The notes below the pieces were generated by a model, which worked only from the letters and a program-made list of their open reading frames with translations, was not told the origin of the DNA and ran no database searches. Both the position numbers and the translations under genes were made by a program. A stretch of DNA of 64,000 nucleotides from Cystobasidiopsis lactophilus (Eukaryota; Basidiomycota; Agaricostilbomycetes; Agaricostilbales; Chionosphaeraceae), in the NCBI GenBank assembly GCA_001599975.1, contig BCIO01000006.1:801587-865586 (forward strand), written 5' to 3'. Below are positions 44,999-57,600 of this stretch, piece by piece (within the stretch, counting starts at the first letter, position 1; the number at the start of each line of letters is the position of its first letter).

Positions 44999-47702
44999 AT
45001 GCTGTTAGTGAACAGAAGTACACCCGCAGCTCGCGAAATCCGAATCACTGCGAGGGCCGCTGCTATCTCGACGACAAGGGGCCTCATCGCCGTAGCGCCA
45101 TATCGACTTGCTCCTTTAAGTGCATGCCGAACCTTTTCGTCTTCTGAAAAAAGCAATGCAGCCCCGCCGCCTCCACCACCGCCCGGGCAACCACCCGGAG
45201 GCTTCAACTTGGGCAACATCTTTGGCCAACAAGAGGCTAAGCCAGGCGAAACGCTGGAAAAGCATTCAATCGACCTGTCAAAGCTCGCGGCGGAGAACAG
45301 TATGCCTATCGCTTTAAAACCTTTGGGCTCGACTAACCTCAAACACAGAGCTGGATCCCGTCATCGGCCGCGATGAGGAGATCAAGCGCTGCATCCAAAT
45401 CCTTTCCCGGCGCACCAAGAGCAATCCTGTCCTCATCGGAGCCGCTGGAGCTGGCAAGACGGCGATCGTCGAAGGCCTCGCCCAACGCATCCAGCAACAG
45501 CAAGTGCCAGAATCAATGATTGGGCGAAGAGTTCTTTCCATTGACCTCGCCGGGCTCATCTCGGGCACCGGCGTCCGAGGAACGTTCGAAGAGAAAATCA
45601 AAAGCCTGTGGGTGAGATACTATAGCTAACCAAGATACACGGAATAATCGCGGGCATTGACAGGATTAAAGATATCGAGAGCCAGCAGTCCGAGATCATC
45701 GTCTTCATCGACGAGCTGCACTCTCTGCTCAATCTCGGCCAGGCAGAAGGGTCGATCGCGGGTGGCAATCTCCTGAAGCCTGCCCTCGCGCGTGGCCTGC
45801 AGCTGGTCGGCGCTTCAACAAATGACGAATACCGCAAGACGATTGAGAAAGATGCTGCCCTGGCCCGACGCTTCCAGCCCATACAAGTTCAAGAGCCCAG
45901 TGTAGAAGCTGCTTTAACGATGCTCCGAGGTCTCCGCGGGCGTTATGAAGCTCATCACGGTGTGGCCATCAGCGACAGTGCCTTAGTCGCTGCAGTTCAA
46001 ATGGCGCGTCGCTACATCACCAGCCGAGGTACGCTCCGATATCTTTTTGACCAGGCGCAGTTGATTCAAATCGGACATTGTTCGCACAGTGCTCCCCGAC
46101 TCGGCGATCGACTTGGTGGACGAAGCAGCTTCTGCTTTGGCCATTCAGCAAGAGTCCAAGCCCGAACCCTTGGAGGTCCTTGATCGGCAGATCATCTCAT
46201 TGCAGATCGAGCTGGAGTCCCTCCGACGAGACACTGACCCTTTCAGCGTCGAAAGGAAGTCCCAGATCAGCCGGCTGCTGGAGGAGAAGAGAAGCGAATC
46301 CAACCGGCTCACCGAAATCTGGCAGCAAGAGCGATCTCGCCTGGAAGAGATCAAGACGGCTAAGCGAGACCTGGAGGCCGCGACGGTCGAACTGGAGACG
46401 GTTCAGCGTAGTGGCGACTACGCTCGAGCTTCGCAGCTCCGCTACCAGATCATCCCCGACCTTCAAAAAAAGATACCGACCGAGGAAGAAGCAGCTGATC
46501 AACAGAAGAGCAGGCTTGCGGCGGCTGGGGTTGACGCCGAGGGGATCATCCTGAGCGACAGGGTGTCAAGCGATGATATTGTGAGCTGCAAAGTTGTCTC
46601 AGTGGCTACTCATTGCTCATCTTCCGTTCATAGGCCAAGGTAGTGGGACGCATGACCGGCATTCCTGTCCGCTCGTTGCTCCGGGGCGAGGTCGATCGGC
46701 TGGTCCACCTGGAGGACGAGCTGCGCAAGAGGGTCGTTGGACAAGACACCGCCTTGCACGCTGTGGCTGAAGCCATACGCTTGTCAAGGGCGGGAATGAA
46801 CCCTCCTGGCCGTCCGATTGCCTCCTTCCTCTTTTTAGGCAACACGGGAACAGGCAAGACGGAGCTATCTAAAGCCCTCTCCCAGTTCTTGTTCGATTCA
46901 GACCGCGCCCTCATCAACATCAACCTGTCGGAGTACTCCGAAAAGCACACGGTCACTCGCTTGATTGGCGCGCCGCCTTCCTACGTCGGCTACGACCAAG
47001 GCGGCGAGCTCACCGAGAAGGTCCGGCGCAATCCCTACTCCGTTATCCTCTTCGACGAGTTTGAGAAAGCCCATCGTGACGTTGCAAACATCCTATTGCA
47101 AGTCTTGGACGAAGGAAGCCTGACCGACTCGCAAGGCGTCAAGGTCAGCTTTGCCAACACCATCATCATCCTCACTTCCAACCTCGGCTCCTCCATCCTG
47201 TCTGACCCCGCTTCAGCGGAGCCTGATGGCCACGTCAAGCAGGTCTACCAGGATCAAGTCCTTGCTTTGGTGGCGAACACGTATCCGCCCGAATTTTTAA
47301 ATCGAATCGACTCTCAAATCGTTTTCAACAAGCTTTCAAAGAAGATGATGCGAAGTCTGGTCGATCTTCGACTCAAAGAAGTTGCGGAGCTGGTGGAATC
47401 GAAGCGCCTCACCTTGAACGTTTCTGAAGAAGCCAAAGAGTGGCTCGCAGTCCAAGGCTACTCAGAAGTCTATGGGGCTCGCTCTCTGTAGGTGCCTCTC
47501 CCTCTTTCGCTGTTGCAAAGGCTCAATTGTTGCTCCTAGCAATCGCCTTATTTCAAAGCGAGTTCGCTCCCCCATCGCCGACCTGATCATCTCTAGCAAT
47601 GTGAAGCCCGGCGAGGGGATCTCTGTGTGTGCAAGAGACGGGGAACTACGTGTCGAGCCGGCCGAAGTGGCAACTATTGTGACCAACGCGGAAGACACAT
47701 AG
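44999..47702 (+). CDS. HSP78: Mitochondrial ClpB-type disaggregase Hsp78
   Basis: AAA+ chaperone of the mitochondrial matrix that dissolves protein aggregates together with mtHsp70. Start ATG 44999; the presequence is Arg/Ala-rich ([20 protein letters not shown]) and a proline stretch ([16 protein letters not shown]) follows. As in Hsp78, the N-terminal ClpN domain is absent. NBD1: [20 protein letters not shown], Walker [14 protein letters not shown], Walker [13 protein letters not shown], arginine finger region [12 protein letters not shown] coiled middle domain follows ([39 protein letters not shown]). NBD2: [20 protein letters not shown], Walker [15 protein letters not shown], pore loop [13 protein letters not shown], Walker [13 protein letters not shown], then LTSNLGSSI and [14 protein letters not shown]. 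Six introns. Length about 800 residues. Mediates thermotolerance in yeasts. Confidence 0.95.
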
Positions 47703-47823
47703 AACCTCCCTGGCTTCAACAATCTGTCCCTTGTACCCTCCCCCTTATATCCCGTAGTCTGAACACCACTCATCATATCCCCCTTCCAATCATGCCCCTT
47801 GACTGGCAGCGAGAACGAAGTCC

Positions 47824-50800
47824 TCAAAGGTTGCTGAACGTGAAGGCGGCGTCCTTAATCTTGAGGCGCACGGATCTGTCTGCCAACCACTCGAAGGTGA
47901 CCCACGAGAGAAGTGAGCTGACTGAGAGCTCTCCGTCCTCGTCTGTCAAAGAAAAAGGCAGCGTCTTGTAAGGCCCTTCGTCGGAGGTCGAACTGGTGCC
48001 ATGTTGCCGAGGCGCCTTGCCCCATGTGACCAAGCCCAACAAGCTACTCCCCACCTTCCATACTGAGACCAGTCGGGATTCCACTGAGAGGGTGACCAGA
48101 CGGCGACCGTCAGGCGAAAAAGACAGCGCGGAGCAGGCGCTCGTGGCCTGGGGGTTGGTGAGAACATACAGCCGCGTCGCCGTCTTGACGTCGTACATAA
48201 TCGCAGCACCTTCTGAGGTTCCGACCGCCAGCTTCTGTGAGGTTTTGTGGAAGTCGATGTTGGGGTAGGTGCGGACCAGCTCGGCCAAGGTTGCCGTCGC
48301 TGACATTTGGACGGTAGATCGGGTTCCGTGGTCTCTCTATTCATCGTATGAAGTGTTGCTCTTGATGAAGATCAGTCAAGAGCTCACAGGGTCCAGAGCT
48401 TGAACGACAGCCTCGGTGAGTTTCGACAGGGAAGGGTAGAAGACCGCCGGCTTCTTGCGGATAAGGAAGATGACAAGCTTCATGGTGGCGATGCGTTGGT
48501 CCACCGATTTCGTGTGAAGGACTTCGAAGGCCAAAGTCGACATGAAAAGGTGAGGGTTTGAGCTGGCGATCGCGAGGATGGCTTTGTTAACAATCGCGCG
48601 GACGGAAGCGGGCTGCTGCGCATCTGCACACAGGGTCACGAGGTGCTGAAGAGTGGCAACGGTGTCGCAAAACTCTTGAATGATGTCAAAGTTACGAGAG
48701 CAGAGGTCGAGCGCGACCTTGAGCTGGTGGGTTTGCTCGCCTTTAGCCAGAATGTTGGTGACCAAGCAGGCCATATCTCGAAGCACACTGAGAGGTCCAA
48801 TTGTCAAAGTGATTTCGAAATCTGCGTGGGAAGGACTGGCCTACACCAGGGGGACTTGGTCTCTGTGCTCGTAACAAATCAAGCCAACGATTAGCAAGGC
48901 CTTGCTCTGATTGTGGGTCAGAAACGTTGTGTCGTCGACGATCGGGAGCAGCGAGTGCCAACGTCCCACTTCAGATGCCAACTCTTCTGGCGACATGACG
49001 GAAATGGTGGCCCCGAACACAAGTTGCGCACTTTCGGCCACATCGTCTGTGTGAGTGGCACTGTGAATTTGGGTTCTAGGGCTTGGCATCCTGACGCCTA
49101 CCTTCTGCGTCGAACCAGTAGTCTGCCAACAGGTTGAGCGAAGGTTTCTGGTAGCGCGACCCGATGCGTTCGGGCAGGAAGGTCGTGAAGTAGACAATGA
49201 GCTCCGAGGCGGTCCTTTCGGTATCGCTGTAGTTCAGGAAGAGTCGAGACATCGCAATGAGGCAGAGGAGCAGGTGCGTTGTTACATGGCGAGAAAGCTT
49301 CCAAATCGAGGTGGGCGAAGACGACAGCAGAGAAGACGTCCCCTGGCTGGAAGGCACCACGAATCGAGTGTGCCGGACCACATTATCTCCCGTTAAAGAG
49401 CCCAGAAGTGCGTCTGCCGTGCTTGAAAACCCTCTAGCCGGAAGGGTTTGTAAGAGCAGCCGGATCATGTCGAGATAAGTCTCGGGCCGAGCTGAAGCGC
49501 CAAGCTTGTCGTCATGCTTGGTGTGAGAAGTTCCAGATCCCTTCCAGGATGGGAGACTTGCGAGCTTGCGGATGAGCTTCCGTACGTCCAAAACCACGTC
49601 GGTCGCGCTCGCCGAGTCGACCGCTATCGAAACGATGGTCGAGCCGGTCATCGATGTAGCCGGTTCTCGAGCACTGAACGAGCGGCGGAGCTCGCCCGAA
49701 GGAAGGTCAAATAGTCGCGCGTTACCAGAAGCGTAAGAGAGCAAGATCTCCGTCGCAGACAGGTGGACGCTCAACAGAGCGCTGCTGGCAGCTGGAACCA
49801 ATAGCTTTATTCTATCAATGTGGATAACAATCAGTAACAGGAAATCTAAGACCCTAGAGTCGGTTAGGGCTTACTCGTTCAACCGCCTGTGGTCAACGAG
49901 CGCAACCGTCCCGTCTCCAGCGACAAGCACGAAGTAGCGAGCACCACTACCTTCCACTTCTGCTGAACTAATAAAAGTGCAGGGAGAGGCAGAGATGGCT
50001 AGGCACGAGATCATTTCGAGTTTGCTGCGGTGTAAAAAAGGAAGGCACGTTAGGTTGATTGGTCCAAAGAGGCTGCCACAAATCGAACGTACTCGTCTAG
50101 CATAGCAACTTTGCCATTCTCGGCAGCAGCTACATATGTCGTCCCTTGTTGTGCGACGAGACTGATTGGGGCGCCCAGGCTAACGGCACTCCACGATATG
50201 GAGGCATGGTTAGATTCCTCCAGCATAGCAGTAGGAGGAACCAAGCCGACACGACCAGAGACTGAGCCAGCGTTGAAATGATACCTCAATTACCAGAGTC
50301 AGTCCAAGGCATAAATGTCACCCACCTGAGCCGATCAAGAACGAGCCTCCTCTGACGCGGATGCACGAACGGACTAACGCGCTCACTTTGGGTGCGAACT
50401 TGGAGATGTTTATGGTGCTCAACGATTCTTGGGATATGGTGCCTAGGTAGATGCCATCAGAGGCGAGCGATGAGAACAGCTGGCCGTGGCCGAAAGATCG
50501 ACTCCCAAGGAGCTTCTGAAAAGGCAGGGCTTGCTGCGCTGCACACAGCTTCGCCTTTGGTTCTAGAGAATAGAGACTGTAGGAAGTCTGCCACTGTGAT
50601 CAGAGGTGGCATATTGGAAAATCGAAAGCAGCCCAAAGCGCACTGGGTAAAACACCGCCAAATGGGTGCCCACAACGGCAAAGTCACTAGCACCAGACGG
50701 AATAGATGTAGATATTGGGTCTTCCGCCCCATTGGCAACGGTAGACAGAAGCTGCAGCAAGCTGGTAAGTTGCCTCGAGCGAACAGTGGGCTGATCGAAC

Positions 50801-52227
50801 CCACTTGGATCTCTGATTCAAGCAAGAGCACCAGCATTTCTTGCCATTGCTTGATAGCCCGAATGCCGGGTTGGACGCCCATCAGAGTCAATTGGTCAAA
50901 CTCCAGCTGCCCGTCCCTGTCGACCAAGTCGAGCCGGCAAATCCCGCCTGCAACGTCGACCAAGTGTACCGCGTGAGGTGTAGAGCTTGACAAGAGTAGC
51001 CGTACTGCAGGAGTGTCGCGTTCATGCGAAATGTCGCCGCGGATTACGTCGACCAATTTGAGAGCCCCGAAGCCGAACACAACAAGGTAGGGCCGCTGTA
51101 GTGCTGTCGGGTCATTCACGGCACACTTGTAGCTCAAATTACGCACTCCACTGTGATTGAAGACCTCGAATCCGCAGTCTGATCCGGCGTGCTCAGACAG
51201 CTTCAACAGAAGACGACTGCGACCATCCCGCAGAGACACTCGGATGAGCCGACTAAGCACAAGTTTTGTAAGACTCCTCTAGGACCGACCAAGTTAATTA
51301 GAATACTTACCCGTCTCGTGTCAGAGCAACAGCTATTTGCGCCCGCGGCGATTCGCTGTCACTGCTGTCCAAAGCTTCCAAGATCTTTAACTGCACAATT
51401 TCCTGAGCTTGACCTGGGTGCAAAGTACAGGTTGCGATGTGCTCCAGTTTTTCTTGGAGGAGAAGCTCTGGGAAAGCGGGCTCTTGCTCCCCCTCGTTAC
51501 CCACTGCGCGGGAGACGGTGAGCTCCAAGCTCTCCCGGGAGCGAGCTTCAGTGTGAGACAGGACGTTGAGGTCGACCTCGGAGTGGTTGGCGAATTTGAG
51601 AAACGACGGCAGCAAGCTCTTTGTCGGCTCGGGCGCTGCGTGCGATGCAAATGCTTCCAGACCAGAAATGGAGACGGTCGCGGAGGCCTTCCGCGGCTTG
51701 TGTCCCTTTTTGATGCCATGACCAGGAGAAGAGACTTTGGACCCTTCACTGGCGTGCGTGGAGTAAAGAGACGTGCGGGAGGAGGTCGAGGTCATGCGAG
51801 GTCGCTGCTGCCGTGCCCGAAGGTTGGGCGCCAACGGGAGCAGGCTTGACGAGGGAAACTTGAGGTTGTCAGCAGGAGGGGAGGTAGGAGGGGTGAAGGC
51901 TTCGCTTTCGTCTTGTTGCGTCGCAAAGATGTCGATGGCGCCGTTCTGCCGCCCAACGACCCCATAGCAGGTTCCCGTTGCCCCATTCCGCAGTACATCG
52001 TAGCTCGTAGGCTTGTCTGAGGTATTTCGAATCCAACGAGGCGGCTCTTGCAGGCCACTTTCGGCGGCAGGTTCGTCTTCCTGCTCGGAATCGGTGTCGT
52101 CGCCGTCCGAATCGTCTGGGGACCGCTGCGGCTGCTTTGGGGGCGGTGACGGCCACTTCAAGCAAGAAGGTGGTAGTAGAAAGTCGAAGGGCAGAGTGTC
52201 AGCGCCGTCCATGACGATGCCCTTCAT
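47824..52227 (-). CDS. WDR7/rabconnectin-3-beta-like WD-repeat protein
   Basis: A large protein of roughly 1290 residues from ATG 52227 to TGA 47826-47824. The N-part begins DTLPFDFLLPPSCLKWPSPP, has an acidic insert and degenerate WD-like blades (GVVGRQNGAIDIF, RPYLVVFGFGALKLVDVIRG, GTTYVAAAENGKVAMLDEY, ILLSYASGNARLFDLPSG). The middle is helical/HEAT-like (PTSIWKLSRHVTTHLLLCLI, CSRNFDIIQEFCDTVATLQH, IVNKAILAIASSNPHLFMST). The C-terminal block is the strongest match to WDR7: LAELVRTYPNIDFHKTSQKL, AVGTSEGAAIMYDVKTATRL, then ALSFSPDGRRLVTLSVESRL with VSVWKVG. WDR7 partners DMXL (the Rav1 relative) in V-ATPase assembly and endolysosomal acidification, so that role is inferred. It is head-to-head with the AAA-ATPase-like gene with only 86 bases between start codons. 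Confidence 0.8.
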
Positions 52228-52313
52228 CAAGTTGGTGGTGCGAGGTTGAAAACCGCCCTTGCTCCACGACCATCGAACGCGAAGGTCGTTAAAACTCTAC
52301 AGCAGCAGCAGCC
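52228..52313. promoter_or_regulatory. 86-bp bidirectional promoter
   Basis: Only 86 bases separate the start codons of the WDR7-like gene (-) and the AAA-ATPase-like gene (+). Both leaders and core promoters must lie here or inside the neighbouring genes. No TATA element is visible. Confidence 0.5.
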
Positions 52314-54483
52314 ATGATGACTACTTCTGAACCCATGAGCGCATGCACGAGCAGAGTTGGGTCTAGACAATCTTTCTCGAGACGGTCCAAGCTGTCCGAT
52401 TCGCCTGCCTTCTCTGTGCTCAGAGGGCCCGACATCATTTACATCGACAAGACGTCGCACATCAAGGCACTTCTTGACTATTTCCCGGGCTCCGCTGTGC
52501 TGCTCAAGCGACCCCGCCGGTGTGGCAAAACGACGTTCCTCTCCATGCTTCACGCCTTCTTCGCAAGCGACTCCTTCGATCTCGCTGCTCGTAAAGAAAG
52601 CTTCAAAGGCTTGGACATTGCCGAGAACGAGAAGGATTCTTTCGCCAAGCATTTCGGCCGCTACCCTGTCCTTCATCTTGACTTCAAGGTCAGTAGATCT
52701 CAACTTGAATGTAGTCCTGTTGGGTCTGGCCGACGACATGGGCAGAGCTTGGACGTGTCATCCACTGCAAATTATGAGGGATCGTTGGCACAGCTGGTCT
52801 GCAAAACTTGCCATGGTCTAACCAGACGTGGTCTCCTGGCCAATGTGAGCTATGGCCGCGATGTGAACATCCTTGGCCGCATGAAAAGCAGCTCTTGCTC
52901 GTTTTTCGAACTACGCAAAGGATTTGCGATCCTCTGCCGATTGCTGAAGGAGTCTAACGGCATTCCTCCTATCGTGCTCATTGATGAATACGATACCCCG
53001 CTCCACCATGCCGTTGAGGTTTCAGAGGAGAATGCTGTGGCTGTGAGCCGTCCCTTCTCAATTCGTCGAAATTCAAAGTGAAATGATGCTAAAGATCAAC
53101 ACCCATATGCGGATCATCCTGACGGAGCTTCTGAAGGTAGTGTGCATTCCAAATGAGAACAGGTTTTGTATAAAAGCGACTGGCAGAACTCCGAGGGAAA
53201 CGTGTTCGGAGCTTGTCTCGTCGGCATCACCCAAATGGCGCAAAGTGGCTATCTCTCGGGACTGAACAACTTACACGTGAGCGTCTCGTTTGCTTTTGCA
53301 TCTTCACTGAACGCTAAGCACGAAAATCAGTCCTTTGGCGTTCTGGATGTGCCCTTTGCCACTGCTTGTCATTTCTCCTCTCAAGACGTACGAGAACTCT
53401 ACGATCACTATGCCGAAAACATTGGTCCTCTTCCATTCTCATGCACCCTCCTTGTCGACACCTATCGCAGCTACACGACACCAGCGCCCGCTTCGCAAGT
53501 TCTTTGCATACCCTTTGGCATCATCGGAGCTCTCCAAATCCGAGAGCTTGGGAATTTTTGGGTCCTCTCTGGTAAGGGTTTGTTGATGCGAAGCGAAGCA
53601 CCGGCTGACGTCGACACAGGGGCGGCCGAGACGCTCAAGCAGCTGCTGCAGAACCTGGTGGTTACTGATCCTCGAGCTCTGGAGATGTTCGACCAGTTGT
53701 TGGCGGGAGAACTGATAACGTTTGAGTATCTGCCATCTGTCCGCGTCGGGTAAGGTACTCTCTCAGCATACGCGCTTCAACCGAACCAACTTTTTAGTTC
53801 ATCGCCAGGCACCCGGCTTCTGTCGCCGAACTATGGTCTTTAATGGTCGACACCGGTTATATCGCGCCCAAGGCCCACGTAAGACGAGACTCTATCCTTC
53901 TTTGTTTGATGTGCCCGGTTTGAGGCTTTACCCTCAGGGCTTCTCGATCCCCAACTTGGGAGTGTGGGGCGAGCTGATGCGCTGGGCTGTCCAGCTTCAG
54001 CCACAGCAAGTTCCCGAAGACGACGCCATGAAATTGGCATCGGCGCTTCTCGGTGGCGACAAGAACGCCATTCAAGCCATCTTTGCGTCTTTGCTCATCA
54101 ACCTCGAATCCCCTCTCACCGGCTACGAGTACGTCTATCATGCTTTTGCCTTTGGCATCCTACTCTCTGCCGCCAAAGCCCATCGCATGGAGTGCCGGGT
54201 TGGACAGCCGGCTGGCCATGGCCGCCTCGACCTTATCCTGATCGGCAACCTCCCGACTCAAGCTGCCATCATCGAGTTCAAGAGATACAGAAGCGAAGCT
54301 CTATTGGAAGCCGAAGTCGCTAACCCGATGGGGCAGATGGACACCCGCGTCTACCGAGGTCGTTTGCCAGACTCAGTTCTGCGATTGAGCGAAGTGGCTA
54401 TCTCTTGCTACAAAAAGCACAGTGCTGTCGACTGTCGCAAGATGGAGCGGGTGGCTCACGGAGATTGGGGCGATGTGGAGTAG
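52314..54483 (+). CDS. AAA-ATPase-like plus PD-(D/E)XK nuclease-fold protein (PF09820/PF08011 architecture)
   Basis: Start ATG 52314. The N-terminal AAA-ATPase-like domain reads GPDIIYIDKTSHIKALLDYF, then Walker A in AVLLKRPRRCGKTTFLSMLH, then VLHLDFK. An intron joins to LDVSSTANYEGSLAQLV; Walker B is PPIVLIDEYDTPLHHAVEV. Next come INTHMRIILTELLK, SEGNVFGACLVGITQMAQ and SGYLSGLNNLHSFGVLDVPF with FSSQDVRELYDHYAENIG, the usual sensor/helical section. After PSVRVGHPASVAELWSLMVD comes IPNLGVWGELMRWAVQ and a C-terminal nuclease fold: GYEYVYHAFAFGILLSAA, PAGHGRLDLILIGN (Asp) and AAIIEFKRYRSEALLEAE (E-x-K). About seven introns; roughly 620 residues. The family is common in bacteria and patchy in fungi; its function is not established. 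All key motif residues appear intact. Confidence 0.85.
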
Positions 54484-54681
54484 AACGAGGAAGATTGCTT
54501 GATGGACGGATTGTGGACCATCCATGGACGCCGCAGGGCAAGGTTTCGGGAAGTCATCAAAATTCATTTCATGCTCATTAATACACCAAGAGTCACATGC
54601 AAGAAGGCGATAGTCCATGACCCTCTCAAGAAAGGAAAACCGCATGCAAAAAGCAGGAACGGAATCCGGGTTGAAGCTAAG

Positions 54682-57600
54682 TTATTGCTGGGCGGGCATG
54701 GGGCGGAAGACCTGCGATCCATGTTTGAGTCTGGAGGTCCACTGAATCAGGAAGCACGTCAACTCACCACCACAGAGCCTTCTTTGAGATGCTCGAGCTG
54801 GTGGCTGTTCTGCTCGACCTTGTTGTCCTTGCCAACCTCAAACAGCTTAATCTTCTGCTTCTTCAAGTCAAAATCGTCCGCGACAATGCCAACATGAGGA
54901 GCTGTCTTGCTGCCCAGAGATGTTGAAGAGCCGAGCTTGCCCTTGAACTTGGCGTGGTGGATGACAACGATGTCGCCGAGTCGGACAGTGTCCGCGTGCA
55001 CTACCAGTTGCTGACCGGCGGTAAGTGATAGGATGGGGCTGCCAAACTCGAAGCCGGAAGGAGGCGCCAGGCCATCGATGTCGGCGAGCACCGACATGAC
55101 GAAGGAGGCGGAGGCATCTTCGCCACCGTATCGTGCGCCATCCTTGCTCTTCGACCTGGCTTTCGAAAAGATCTGGGTGCCGTATCTGATGAATGAAGTC
55201 CACGTCAGAACAATTCTAGCTTCGAAAGGCTGAGTGCAAACCGACCTCTCCGCGATGCCCTGCAGCTCCCCAACGGACCCGCCAACGGACATGGATCGTC
55301 TGGGCTGGCTGGCTTCCACCTCCTTAGGTGGAAGTGGTGGTGAAGGAGCTACAGCATCGGAGGGCATCTTCCGATGCTCGCTATAGAAGCTGCCGGAAAG
55401 CGGTGACTTTGGCGTGTCTTCCGCTGTGTCCAAGTCGCCGATGGACGCGCGGTCAGAGGTGACTGATCGGCGAGGCGCGGCCGCTTCTGAGCGCAAGTCG
55501 ACCGAGTTAGGCCGGGAGTGGCCGCCCGTCGGCCTTGAAGGCACATTAGGCGATTGCGGTTTGTCGTCGCTCTTGACGGAGCTCGAACGAGACAGGCTGG
55601 TTTCTAGCTGAGGCAGAGCTCTGCCGGGACGAGCTGGCGGCGGCGGCGGTGCTGCCACCTCTTCCGGTTCTTCTTCTGAAGCAGGAACGGCAGGCGCCTC
55701 CTCGTCTTCCGCCTCGACAGGGTCGACCTCTTCGTCCGCCGCTTCCGCTTCAACTTGTGATTCTGACTTTGCCGGGTCAGCTTCAAGCTCGGGCTCTTGC
55801 GGTTCCGGTGCAGCCGGGCGAGGCTTGGCAATGCCAGGGAGCGCAAAGCCCCCCTGCGGGATAAAGCCAGAGCGGCGCTTCACGGGTGCCGCGACTTCCT
55901 CCTCTTCCTTGTCTGCAGAAGCCGACTCTGCAGCTGGTGCTTCTGTAGGTGGAGCAGAAGGCTTGCGAGCCGGTGTGGGCGGCATGCGGCCAGGCATCGG
56001 GAACATGCCAACTTTCTGCCCGCCCAAAGCGGCCATCCGAGCTGCAATGCGCTGGCGGCGCGCCATTTCCTCTCTGTCAATACAGTAACGTTGTTAGAAC
56101 TGGTTGTTCTCAGGGCAACGCAATCACTCACGCAGCTTCATCGTCCAGCTCCTCCGGCTCCGCCTCCTTTGAAGCTTCAACCTCGGCTTCTTGAGGGATG
56201 CTCGGGGACGCTTTGGGGGTCTCCTCAGCGGGAACCGGTGGCAGTGACGGTCTGCCCAAAGGAATTGGCGGCGCCGATCGAACGGTGGGACTGACAGGCG
56301 GGCTGTCGGTCAAAGACGAGGGCGCTTCCTTCGGGATAGGCGGCAAAGAAGGCCGACCAGCTGGAATTGGAGGAGGAGGAGGTGACGCCAATCGAGGTGA
56401 AGTGGGCGGGCTGTCGACCAGCGGCTTGTCCGCCGCAATAGGCGCCTCCCACAGGCCGTCGTGGGTCAAAGCCGACGACGGGGTTGGAGCTGTGGGCCTT
56501 GAAGTCGGGATTGGAGGACGATCGGTAACCAAAGGCGGCGTAGGGATGTTGAAGAGGCGGGCGCTGCTGTCGGTCGACGCTTGCGAGATCATGGAAGGCG
56601 CTCGGGAAGCTGGGTGGGCCATCTCCACAAACGGGGATTCAGAGAGGTCACTTGAGACTGGGACAGGAGGCAAAGGAGGTCTGGAGGTAGGAATCGGCGG
56701 TCTGGAAGCTGGAACAGCATCGTCAGAGGGCGTGGGAGGAGCGGGACTGAGATCTCTTGGGCCCCGGGGAACGGGAACCGTGCGCTGCCTGGACGGCGAC
56801 ACCTTGAGGGCTCCTTCTTCTTCTTCAGGCACTGAAGGTTCCTCTTCATCCACAAAAGAAGTCGGCTCTTCGGCCAGGGAAGAGGACTCGCTCAGCAGCG
56901 AAGGAGCCGCTTCTTCTATGGTGTGCGGCGCGGCGGGCGCGATGGGCGAGACGGGCGTTTCGTCGAGGACTGCGGCTTGATCTGGGCTGGTAGGGATGTC
57001 AAGGCCGCCATGGCCATGCTCGAGCACTGCAGCCGGCACTTTCTCTTCCGGCACCGCCTCGTCGAGGGTGGGCTTGTCCTCTGCCGTTTCCGCGCGCGCC
57101 CCCTCGTCCTCATCCTCGAGAGGCTCTGAAGTTGGCTCTTCAAGTTTGAGAGGAACCTGCTCTTCCTTGACAGGCTCGCTTTCGCCAGCGGTGGTGGTGG
57201 TGGTGGGCGCCTCTTCCTCCTCGACTTCTGGCGCTTTCGCCGCCTCTTCGGCAGCGGGCGCAGCAGCAACAGGGACCTCCGAAGAAGGTTCAGAAGGTGA
57301 GGCCAAAGCGGCGTCAGAAGAAGTCGGCGGAACTTCGGTCAGCGGCGACTTGAGCGAGGTGGTCGGGCTGGGCACCTTGCGCCTGGGCGGGCCGGCACGA
57401 CGTGGGACGGCCAAGGGAGCAGAGGGAAGGCTGCCGATGGGCTTGGTCTCTTCGAGCGGCGCTGGCTCTGGCTGGGGGATGGGTTGCTCGGTCGCGGGCG
57501 ACTTTGGCGTTTCACCCTCCGCGTCTGAGGCGACAGCGGGCGGGACCTCCTGCTCGGGCGTGGGCTCGGTAGATTTGGGCTTCTCCCATGGCCTGAGCGG

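Noticed and set aside
46640-46700. MTGIP instead of the WTGIP often seen at the start of ClpB NBD2
   Set aside because: MTGIP is normal for mitochondrial Hsp78, so it is not a meaningful substitution.
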